NCBI GenBank assembly: GCA_003448025.1 | Contig: DLXL01000463.1 | Location: 1,156 to 12,224 of the forward strand | Length of the DNA stretch: 11,069 nt | DNA from: Saprospirales bacterium | GTDB lineage: Bacteria > Bacteroidota > Bacteroidia > Chitinophagales > Saprospiraceae | Reading direction: 5' to 3' | Part shown: one piece after another, positions 1-8,500 of the stretch | Position numbering within the stretch: the stretch's first letter is position 1 | Layout: every line of letters begins with the position of its first letter | Position numbers and translations under genes: made by a program | Notes under the pieces: generated by a model | What the model was told of the DNA's origin: nothing | Seen by the model: the letters and a program-made list of their open reading frames with translations, nothing else | Database searches by the model: none

Positions 1-371
1 ATTTTTTCCAAGATGGCCCTTTCAAGTCAATGGTAAAAGGTGTTTCCGTTCCGGCTGTTAATGTAACGGAAAGTAAAGATGCCTTTAAAGTGAATGTGGC
101 AGCACCTGGCTTTAAGAAAGGTGATTTCAAACTGGAAGTACGCAATGGATACATTACCATTTCAGGAGAGTCCAGCGCCTCGAAAGAGGATCAGGAAGAG
201 ACTTTTACCCGGCGGGAGTATGCCTACAACACGTTCAGCAGGTCGTTTAGTTTGCCGGAAAATGTAAATGCAGATGCTATTTCTGCCCAATATGCGGACG
301 GGGTACTTAAAGTAACCTTGCCAAAGAAAAAGGCAGAGGAAAAGGCAGGCAAACAGATTACCGTGGATTAA
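1..371 (+). CDS. Small heat-shock protein, Hsp20/alpha-crystallin family (5' partial)
   Basis: ATP-independent holdase chaperone of the cytoplasm that binds unfolding proteins under stress and passes them to DnaK/ClpB-type machines (family knowledge). An ATG lies at position 30, but the same frame is open to the left edge (residues FFQDGPFKS precede that Met), and Hsp20 proteins normally have 30-40 residues before the conserved VPAVN segment, so the true start is probably outside the window. Visible: VPAVNVTES at the start of the alpha-crystallin domain, the AAPGFKK turn, the charged RREYAYNTFSRSFSLP strand region, the diagnostic A-x-x-x-x-GVLKVTLPK motif, and a C-terminal I-x-V tail (ITVD) of the kind that docks between dimers. 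The C-terminus is intact, ending in TAA at 369-371, and a strong terminator follows 19 bp later. Family assignment is secure; which paralogue cannot be told. Confidence 0.95.
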   Translation, partial: FFQDGPFKSMVKGVSVPAVNVTESKDAFKVNVAAPGFKKGDFKLEVRNGYITISGESSASKEDQEETFTRREYAYNTFSRSFSLPENVNADAISAQYADGVLKVTLPKKKAEEKAGKQITVD

Positions 372-390
372 TTGATTAATAACCAACCTA

Positions 391-430
391 AAGAGCTCCC
401 CGGATTTTTCCGGGGAGCTCTTGTTTTTTT
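391..430 (+). terminator. Strong rho-independent terminator after hsp20
   Basis: A perfect 13-bp stem (AAGAGCTCCCCGG at 391-403 pairing with CCGGGGAGCTCTT at 410-422) encloses a 6-nt loop (404-409). It is followed by G and seven T (424-430). The stem begins 20 nt after the hsp20 stop codon, so it ends that transcript and isolates the following gene. Confidence 0.93.
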
Positions 431-481
431 AACTGGCAGCTGAAGCTTAATTATATAGCAAAAACCACCCGAAAAACACTG

Positions 482-507
482 TTTAACCACAACTTTATCT
501 ATTTTCG
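482..507 (+). promoter_or_regulatory. Possible Bacteroidota-type promoter for the EAD11-like gene
   Basis: TATTTTCG at 500-507 matches the Bacteroidota -7 consensus TAnnTTTG at all but one defined position. A TTT-containing segment at 482-484 lies roughly where the -33 TTTG element would sit, but its match is poor. The ATG follows about 20 bp downstream, at 528. The location after the hsp20 terminator supports a promoter here; the exact boxes are a guess by eye. Confidence 0.35.
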
Positions 508-527
508 CGCACCATCAACGCGAGATT

Positions 528-1415
528 ATGTCTTCTGCCCGAACCCTCCTGGAACAACTCCTTGCCAAAGGCAAACTCGAAGCCGCTCTGGAAGCATCCA
601 TGATCCTGTGCAAACATTACCAGGATCAGGAAGGTAACGCCATAGTGGTGCAGCAGTCCGGGCAGTTTCACAACCTGATGGATGATTACCATGCAGGGAC
701 CATCAGTTTGGATGATTTCAGGCCGGAACGCGCGCGTATAAACCGTGCCATGTTGGAATGGGTTCACAGTATTCCAGCTACCTGGACCACCCAAGCACTT
801 AGCGAAGGCGGATTCTCTGAAAAAGCCTATGCAAAGGAGCCGCCAATCGAAAAAAAGCGTTCCTGGTGGATAGCACTCATTTTATTATTCGCTCTTGGAA
901 CAGCCATTGCTTATTGGGTTATTACCAACCGCGCTCAGATCCCCTCCACTGCTGCTGAAAAGGCAGATCAAAAACCGGCAGCCAATGATCAAAATCTAAA
1001 CATTCCGGGCGCCGTTTCTGACAAGTCAACCACAATGCACCGAAAGGAAGAAACTTCCCCCCTTAAAAGCAAATCGCAACCCCAAACCCTGCCAAAAACC
1101 ACTTCCACTCAAAAACAGCGTTCTACACCATCCAGCACTTTACCCGCCAAAAGTGAACCGGCCCCTGCATCCAAAACAGCAAATACATCTTCAACATCAG
1201 ATCAGAAGTTTAGAAGTTTGGCCAAAATGGCCATCTACGACGATATGGAACTAGGTTATATGGGAGATAAATACGCTTTTAAAAATGTACGAACTAAGGA
1301 AATCCTTTGCTGCTACGCAGCAGCTAAAGGGTTTTCCGATGGTAAAGCCTATGTAAGCCTGGATGGTATAAACTTTTTCTACATCAATAAAAAGGGAGAT
1401 AAAGTGCTGAATTAG
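528..1415 (+). CDS. Membrane-anchored protein: EAD11-like N-terminal module, TM helix, WG-repeat-like C-terminus
   Basis: A 295-residue protein of unknown function. Residues 1-83 are predicted helical and match the effector-associated domain 11 pattern as I remember it: a LAKGKLEAALE helix, a central L-M-D-D-Y-x-x-G-T-I-S turn and a closing ERARINRAMLEWV helix. In the known families EADs are small adaptor domains that pair effectors with NTPases or proteases in bacterial conflict and signalling systems. Residues about 113-132 form one hydrophobic transmembrane helix preceded by KKR, which predicts the EAD inside and the C-terminus in the periplasm. Residues 135-225 are a low-complexity Ser/Thr/Pro/Lys/Gln linker. 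Residues about 245-295 (KGFSDGKAYVSLDG then FFYINKKGDKV) look like one to one-and-a-half WG repeats. There is no catalytic motif, so it may be an adaptor or sensor. The start is at 528, 20 bp after a promoter-like box; no clear Shine-Dalgarno is seen. The gene is convergent with the channel gene, 8 bp away, with no terminator between. The EAD11 call is pattern memory, moderately sure; the TM helix is clear. Confidence 0.75.
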   Translation: MSSARTLLEQLLAKGKLEAALEASMILCKHYQDQEGNAIVVQQSGQFHNLMDDYHAGTISLDDFRPERARINRAMLEWVHSIPATWTTQALSEGGFSEKAYAKEPPIEKKRSWWIALILLFALGTAIAYWVITNRAQIPSTAAEKADQKPAANDQNLNIPGAVSDKSTTMHRKEETSPLKSKSQPQTLPKTTSTQKQRSTPSSTLPAKSEPAPASKTANTSSTSDQKFRSLAKMAIYDDMELGYMGDKYAFKNVRTKEILCCYAAAKGFSDGKAYVSLDGINFFYINKKGDKVLN

Positions 1416-1423
1416 TCCAACTC

Positions 1424-2326
1424 CTATTTCTTTAACTTATAGGCAATCAAATCCAATTGCTCTTTAATAGCATCTAGTTGCGTGTGCAACTCGGCAATGT
1501 CGTCTTCCAGATGATGAATGCCCGCATTCTGGCGTGCCAACCGGTCGTCCATTTCGTGTTCTTTTCGCACCTCATCCATGGCGTTCATGATCACCCCAAT
1601 GAACAGGTTTAATACGATCATAGTACCAAATAATACAAAAGATACAAAATAAAGCACCGCCGACGTTCCATGGCCTTCCGGCGTTACGCAGCCCGACTCC
1701 GGCCCATACCCCCACTTGGGATCGTTGCATCCAAACATATTCACATACATAATCTCCGTCCAGCCTTCCAGGGTACTTATCCGGAATAACGACAACATAG
1801 CCGTGCCCAGAGAACCAAAATGTAACGGATCATTTTTGCTGAAAATAAATACACCCATAGCGCCATAGATATAATACAACAACAACAACAGTATTCCCAC
1901 GTAACCCATGCTGGGGATACTCTTAAGCATGGCGTTGATCAACATTTTAAGTTGTGGAAGTGCCTGTACCAAGCGCAACACACGAAGTACCCGAGCCAAT
2001 CGAATAACAGCTACAAATCCTGCGTTAATCTCTGGCAACACGTGTGCCAGCCAACAAACTGCCACAATCACAAAGTCAAATACATTCCATGGATCTCGGA
2101 AATAATTCCAGGGTTTTGATCCTTCTGCTAATACTTTAATTAAAAACTCTGCAGTAAAAATCAACAGAATCAACAGATCCGCGCTTTCCAATACTCCATG
2201 CCAGGGTGAACTTTCCGTATGATACGTTTCGATTCCTACCAATACGCCGGCAGCTAATATTACTCCCAGAATAAGTTGATTAAACCAGCGGCTATCCGCT
2301 AATTGGCGAAAAAATGCAATGGACAT
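1424..2326 (-). CDS. Voltage-gated cation channel, bacterial Nav/Cav type (ion transport protein), TLEGW filter
   Basis: A 300-residue inner-membrane channel subunit, expected to act as a homotetramer (family knowledge). Segments in order: S1 ~15-34, S2 ~47-66, S3 ~80-97, S4 ~103-122 with four arginines at three-residue spacing (R109, R112, R115, R118), S5 ~140-162, pore helix ~170-183, filter TLEGWTEIM 185-193, S6 ~222-250 ending in IGVIMNAMDE, then a C-terminal predicted coiled coil ~268-298, as in NaChBac-type channels. The filter has Gly where NaChBac and NavAb have Ser (TLESW). Between filter and S6 is a loop of about 28 residues containing C200 and C213, longer than in the classic bacterial channels. 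I chose the ATG at 2326. The frame extends to an ATG at 2389, but that would add a cysteine- and arginine-rich tail with no family likeness, coded across a terminator hairpin. No good Shine-Dalgarno is visible. A weak promoter candidate lies upstream (TTTTG at 2446-2450, CACCTTTG at 2420-2427, reading leftward). Confidence 0.92.
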   Translation of the reverse strand: MSIAFFRQLADSRWFNQLILGVILAAGVLVGIETYHTESSPWHGVLESADLLILLIFTAEFLIKVLAEGSKPWNYFRDPWNVFDFVIVAVCWLAHVLPEINAGFVAVIRLARVLRVLRLVQALPQLKMLINAMLKSIPSMGYVGILLLLLYYIYGAMGVFIFSKNDPLHFGSLGTAMLSLFRISTLEGWTEIMYVNMFGCNDPKWGYGPESGCVTPEGHGTSAVLYFVSFVLFGTMIVLNLFIGVIMNAMDEVRKEHEMDDRLARQNAGIHHLEDDIAELHTQLDAIKEQLDLIAYKLKK

Positions 2327-2358
2327 AAGAGCTGATAATTTTGGGGCAAAACAACAAG

Positions 2359-2393
2359 AAAAGTGCGACCGGACACATGCCCGTCGCACTTTT
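2359..2393. terminator. Bidirectional terminator-like hairpin between the giant gene and the channel gene
   Basis: A perfect 11-bp stem (AAAAGTGCGAC at 2359-2369 with GTCGCACTTTT at 2383-2393) has a 13-nt loop, part of which can add GG/CC pairs. On the minus strand the stem runs into a T-rich stretch (TTTTCTTGTTGTTTT), so it can end transcripts of the giant gene about 190 bp after its stop. On the plus strand it is followed by T-runs at 2390-2394 and 2397-2404. It also lies just upstream of the channel ATG at 2326, so if the channel is transcribed from further right the hairpin would sit in its leader. Confidence 0.7.
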
Positions 2394-2544
2394 TAATTTT
2401 TTTTAAAATATGTTGTGACCAAAGGTGATTCCCGCGTATAAATATCAAAACTTGGGAAACACAGACAAACACTATCCCCCAACCGATTTTTCTAAGAACC
2501 GATTCTACCCAGCTTTTCATACCGATTGTAAAGTCCAAAAAGCA

Positions 2545-2582
2545 AGCCGTTTCGTCCCCCCACGGAGCGGCTATTTTTTTTT
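2545..2582 (+). terminator. Plus-strand intrinsic terminator overlapping the 3' end of the giant gene
   Basis: AGCCG (2545-2549) pairs with CGGCT (2568-2572), and the inner TTTCGT/ACGGAG pairs continue the stem using two G-U wobbles, giving 11 bp around a CCCCCC loop (2556-2561). Nine T follow (2574-2582), the last two inside the stop codon of the minus-strand gene. The wobbles become C-A mismatches on the minus strand, so the better terminator points rightward. A shorter stem followed by GCTTTTT could still act weakly for the minus-strand gene. No plus-strand gene was found between 2394 and 2545. Confidence 0.6.
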
Positions 2583-5500
2583 ACCTTAAAATGGTTACAT
2601 CACCATAGATTACCTCGGATTCACCATCCGGAAATACAACTTCGGCATACCAGACATAAACCCCCGGGTTCATGGGCTCTCCTTTAAACGTTCCATCCCA
2701 GCCAAGACTTTCGTCATTGGGAAGGAATCTTTCCCTGACAAATAGCGCCTCTCCCCATCGATCAAAAATGGCCAATTTCCTGATCTCTACCACTCCTTTG
2801 GCATACAAAGTGAAATAATCATTTTCGCCGTCCTGATTGGGACTGAAGATATTGGGTGGATAGATAAGTCGTTTCCGGCTTACCTGAACCAATATGCGCT
2901 CCTCAGCGGTGCAGCCGTCCTCATCTTCAACGGTTACGGTGTAATATTGGCTATACAAGGGTTTAGCCCATGGATTTGGGCAATCTGTGCAGGATAAGTC
3001 TTTGGCCGGAGTCCATTGCCAGGAAGCAATCTGACCAGCCGGAATATTGGTAAGCGGAGCTAACTGAATGGAATCACCCTGATCGATTTTTTGAATGTCA
3101 GAAATATCAATAGTCGGGACAAAGGGCTGAAGAATAGTAACATTGGTTTCTGCCTTACAACCATTGGAGTCTTCTACCACCATACCATATGAGCCTTGTA
3201 ATAATCCGGAATATGCCGTTTGGCCGGAATATTGCAGTCCCCCGTCAATAGAATACCGATAAGGCGGGCGGCCGCCGCTTACCTGACTGAAGTTTAGCAA
3301 TCCTGTAGTGATAAAACAGTTTGGCTGTACAACTGCCGGCACAAAATCAGGGTCAGGAATGGCTTCCAATAACAGCGTGGTTTCTGAATGACAACCGTTT
3401 GTTGGATTGATAATTCGAATCGTATAGCTCCCGGCAGCATTAACTACCGGAGTTGGAGTATTGGCGCCACTAAGGATATTGCCACCGCCGCTGGTCGTCC
3501 AGCTGTATTGCATGGCGCCAATGGTTGGGCTGGAGCCCAGAAGAGTCACCTCGGTCCGGTTGCAGTGCAATGGAGCAGCAGGCATAATAAGGGCTCCCGG
3601 AGTATTGATATTTTCCTGTACCAATATTTGGGCCGTTTGAACACAACCATTATTGGTATTAGTTACCGTTAACAGATAATTGCCCGGCTCATTTACCGTA
3701 GGCATATAGGTACCTTGTCCGGATACAATATTTCCCCCGGAAGTGGCCCAACTGGCCTGATATCCTGCGCCCTGACTGGATCCTGAACCATCCAGCACAA
3801 CAGTGTTTTGTGCGCAGGTAAGGGTTTGTGGTGAAGCGATGGCGGCAACAGGCAACACCGTATTGCTTCCTACATTGGTGATGACGCTGGACACGCAACC
3901 ATTGGTATTATTGACAACCGTCAGGGTATATGTACCCGTACTGCCCACCACCGGCGAAAGGGTGTTCGCGCCACTCAGAATGGTTCCGCCATTGGAAGCT
4001 GTCCACTGATATGCCATATTACTGCCTGTGGAAGAGCCTGTTCCATTCAGGCTCAGGCTTTGGATGGTGCAGGTGAGATCACCGCCAGGTGCGGCTACAG
4101 CCAGTGGTGGAGTTACATCTTCCTGAACCTGAACTACTTGTTGCGCAACGCATCCGTTTATGGAACTGGTAACGGTAAGCACATAAGTGCCTGGTTCATC
4201 TACACTTGGGGTAAGGGAGTTTGAGCCACTCACAATATTACCATCCACCGTACTCCAGGATGCTCCGATGTTGCCGGCGCCGGGTTGCTGCACCTGTCCC
4301 TGCAAGGTGGTACTCTGTATGGCACAAGTCAGTATCCCAGGCAATTGTATGGTGAAACCCGGCGCCAGGGTATCAATACCCACCACCACAACATCGGTGG
4401 CTGTACAGCCATTGCTGTTGAGGGTAGCGGTAAAAGTATAGGTGCCGCTTTGGTTGATCTGAGGTGTAAGCGTGTTGGCACCATTGACAAGATTACCATT
4501 GGTGGTTGTCCACAAATAAGTAGCCGCTCCGCCGGTGGCAGATCCGCTCAGCGCCAGGGATTGTACCAAACAGGTCAGGTTATTGGCTGTGCCGGCATCC
4601 ACTACGGGAGGCGTAACATTTTCCGGCACGGTTACACTGCTGGTTGCCACACAACCATTGGCAGCATTGGTTACGGCGAGGGTATATACTCCAGGCTCAT
4701 TCACCAACGGCGTCAGGGTATTGGCGCCACTCATGATATTACCGCCATTGGAGGCCGTCCATTGATAAGAAAACCCCTGACCGGTGCTGGCACTGCCATT
4801 TAGAGTGGTTTGCAGCACTGAACAGGTTAGCGTAGCAGCTGTACCGGCATTCGACACTGGGGCATTCAAATCATTAAAAATCTGCACCTGATCTGAAGCA
4901 GTACAGCCATTGGCTGGGTTTTCCACTGTCAAGGTATAAATACCCGCCTGATTCACCGAAGGTGTCGGGGTGTTTCCTCCTGAAAGAATATTCCCGCCGC
5001 CGGAAGCCACCCAACTGAAAATCAACCCCGGCGATCCGGTACCGCTGCCCTGGATGACCAGCGCGTTTGTTAAACAACTCAGCGTGTCGTTCAAACCGGC
5101 ATCGGCCAACGGAGGCACTGTATTTTGTGCAATATTGACGGTTTGAGTGGAAGAGCAACCATTATCCACATTTAAACAGGAAAAGGTTACCAACCCTCCT
5201 GCATCAATCACGGGCGACAAAGAATTGGCGCCGGAAACAATATTGGCGCCACCAGACGCTGTCCAGGAATAGGAGAAATTGCCGGGGAGTGACAGGTTTT
5301 GCCCTGTGATGGTTACTGATGGTGCATCGCAGGTAATGGTGGCTGGGGGCACAATTTGAATATTAGGCAGGTCAATGTTCTGTGTTACATCTACAGATGT
5401 GGTGATCGTACAGCCATTTACTCCATCTGTTACCGTTACAATATACAACCCGGGTTGGTTTACTATGATAGCGGAACTGGTTTGACCCGTTACAATATTT

Positions 5501-8500
5501 CCACCGTTGGCTTGCCACAGGTATTGCAAAGATTGGCCCTGAGCATTTGTATTAACCTGAACGGAAGTTTCCAGGCAGGTCAAAATATTAGGCGGTGCAA
5601 TACTCACTATTGGGATTTGCTGATTTTCATATACCGCAACCGTATTCGTGGCAGTACAGCCATTGTTTGGGTCGGTGGTGGTGAGCAAATAAATTCCGGG
5701 TCCATCCACCTGAGCGGAGAACCCTGAAGTAAACAGGATATTGCCGTTTTGAGTGGTCCATTGTGCCGTTCCTGTTCCATCGCCAATCAATTCTAATTGT
5801 GTAGTCAGGCAGGTCAGGGTATCCGAGGGCGTTAAAATAAGTGCCGATGGCGCCACCGTGTCTTGTATTACCTGGATGGAAACATTGGCCAGGCAGCCAT
5901 TGTTATTATTCGTGATTTGTAACTGGTAATCGCCAGGGGCGTTTACGATTGGGTTAAGTGTATTGTTGCCACTTAAAATATTACCGTTTGAGGTTGACCA
6001 CTGATATACAAATTCCGGGCCCGCAGAAGAGCCTGATGCTGATAGCGTTTGGGTAAGTGCCGAACAGGTTAAGCTTCCCGGCATGCCAATCAGTACAGTA
6101 GGAGTTATATTATCCAACACCACAGTGGTAGTTTGCGTAGCAGTACAGCCATTAATAGTATTCAATACCGTGACAGTATACAACCCGGGTTGATCAACTA
6201 CCGGCTGAAGCGTAGAATCTCCACTGAAAATGTTGCCGCCATTGGAAGCTGTCCAGTGAAAAAGCATAGGATCACTGCTGTTCAACTGACCCTGTAGTAT
6301 GACATTGGTTTGGGTGCAGGTCAACAAACCAGGTGGCAGTATGGATATAGGTGGAGGGGCTACATTCACCGCAACAATGGCCAGATCCAATGCCGCACAT
6401 CCGTTGGTCAGGTTGGTTAATATCAATTGATAAGTCCCTGGTGCATCAACGATTGGATTAGGAGTCCCTTGGCCGGCCACAATATTACCGTCTAAGGTTG
6501 ACCACGCATAACTCAGATTTCCTGAATTACTGGAACCCATTGTGTTCAAACTAACCTGATTTATAAGGCAGGTCAGCGTATCCGGTGCGTTGGCAATGGC
6601 TACAACCACATTGGTATCTGCCTGAACACTTACCATGGCTGTATCTGCACATAAACTCACACTATCCCGCAGGATCAGCCAGTAATCACCGGCCGCGTTG
6701 ACCGTTGGTGATAAGGTATTGTCGCCACTCACAATATTACCGCCATTGGAACTTGTCCAATGGATGGAGAAATTTGCGCCGATACTGAAACCACTTCCTA
6801 CAAGCACAATACTGGGTGCCTGACAAGTAATGGTGTCGGCAGGAAGGATCTGTGCATTGGGTACAGCAAAATTGGCAAACACCTGCAAAGTATCATAATT
6901 ATAACATCCATTTGAAGAATCAAAAACCGATACAAAATAAGTGCCCGGCTGATCTACCTGTAAATCTGTGGTATCCTGACCAGAAACAATATGTCCATTA
7001 GCGGTAGACCAATTGATCAGCACCAATTCCGGTGGGCCCACGTTGATAAAAATAGAAATGGTGTCTTGATTTGGATCACAAGACAAAACCGATGGAAGGG
7101 AGTCCAATATTGTTGGTGGAACAATATTGGCTGGCACAATCACCGTATCCCTGGTGATGCAATTATTACTGGTATTTGTTACGCTTAATACATACACCCC
7201 TCCCGCGCCTGCACTGGTATTCAGTGTATTAACAGGGCCTGTAATTTGTCCGGATAAGGCCGTCCAATTGTAGGTAAAAACAGGACCATTGCTACTACCG
7301 GTTCCAAATAGCGGAACGGAATCATTTATACAGGTAATAATCCCATTGGACGTTGCGATGGATACCGGTGGGTTAGTTGCCTGAATGATGGTAACCTCCG
7401 CACTTGCGGTACAACCTGTTTGCGTATTGGTTACGACCAATTCATAGGTTCCAACCTGATTAACCGTGCAATTTTTCTGATCGGTACTACCCACAATATT
7501 ACCATTCTGGGTAGACCATTGGTAGCTGGAAAAGCCCGGCTGACTGGAGTTTCCAAAAAGTATAGTTGTTGGTGCTCCACAACCCAGGGGTTGTGGAGGT
7601 GTGATCCAGGCTGCGATCGGGTTAGGGTTTAAAATAACGTTTACGTTGGCGGTTCTGGAACAAACTGCATTCCCATTTACTACATAAGAAACGGTTAGTG
7701 TGTACTCACCTGGTGCATCTACAGAAGGAGTAAGGGTATTTACACCTGAAACAATATTACCGTTTCCAGTAGTCCACTCATATTCAATGTTAGGACCTGT
7801 GCTGGATCCATTTCCAGATAGTTGTATCGTTGCTCCTTCACAGGGAATTGTTACTACCGATGGAGATGCTACTGCATTTACATTAACCACGTTCACTACA
7901 ACGGTATCCGTAACGGGACATGTTGCATTAAAGAAAATATCATCCAGGGCAAAATCATTCCCGCCAAGGGTCGTATTTTGATTTACAATACATATTGTAG
8001 CAGAAGAATTAGCACCGCTGTTCCAGACTTGAAAGTAGTTCTGCCAGTTACAGGTTGAACTCGGCGCCGAGAACACCGGCCCTAACGGCGTACCATTGAT
8101 ATTAAATTGCAAAAGTGCCGGTGATGACGCCACAAGGGAGGTTACCCATGCAGAAAATACATAGCTGGTATTGGGCATTACACTAACGGTCTGGCACCAT
8201 ACATCCTGATTAGGTGTACCGGCTCCGTTTACCGCCATCATATTCCCGTTTCCGGAAGTATGATCCCCACACGGAGCAAATCCAGGGTGTGAATTTTGCG
8301 GGTTATCCAGGATATCATATACCCCTTCAGGCACCAAATTGCCCGGGTTGAATCCGTAATCGGAAGTAAATCCGGAATTCCCATCCTCAAAATCTCCATT
8401 TTGAATCAGGTTATTGGAAAAATCTGCGGCTACGGCTGTCAGAACATAACTCGTAGTTTGCGACACTGTGACAGTAGGCGTCAAAGTATTTCCTCCTACC

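Noticed and set aside
2327..2389. Longer N-terminus for the channel gene starting at the ATG at 2389
   Set aside because: The extra 21 residues (MRRACVRSHFSCCF...) have no channel likeness and are coded across the terminator hairpin at 2359-2393. The Met at 2326 begins the usual short N-terminus before S1.
2299..2538. Minus-strand open frame of 79 codons with a hydrophobic stretch in the giant/channel spacer
   Set aside because: It runs through the terminator hairpin and overlaps the start of the channel gene in another frame. Its second half is just the alternate reading of those elements, and no start signal is seen. A small membrane protein is not excluded, but it is not supported.
4285..4803. 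Plus-strand open frame of 172 codons opposite the giant gene, and several shorter ones
   Set aside because: They are shadows of the repeat array: the same codons recur every ~252 bp and leave the opposite strand poor in stops. The translations are low-complexity with no domain or start signal.
3391..7842. CRISPR array, because of regular repetition
   Set aside because: The period is ~252 bp, the units are diverged, and the whole stretch is one open reading frame of Ig/PKD-like protein repeats.
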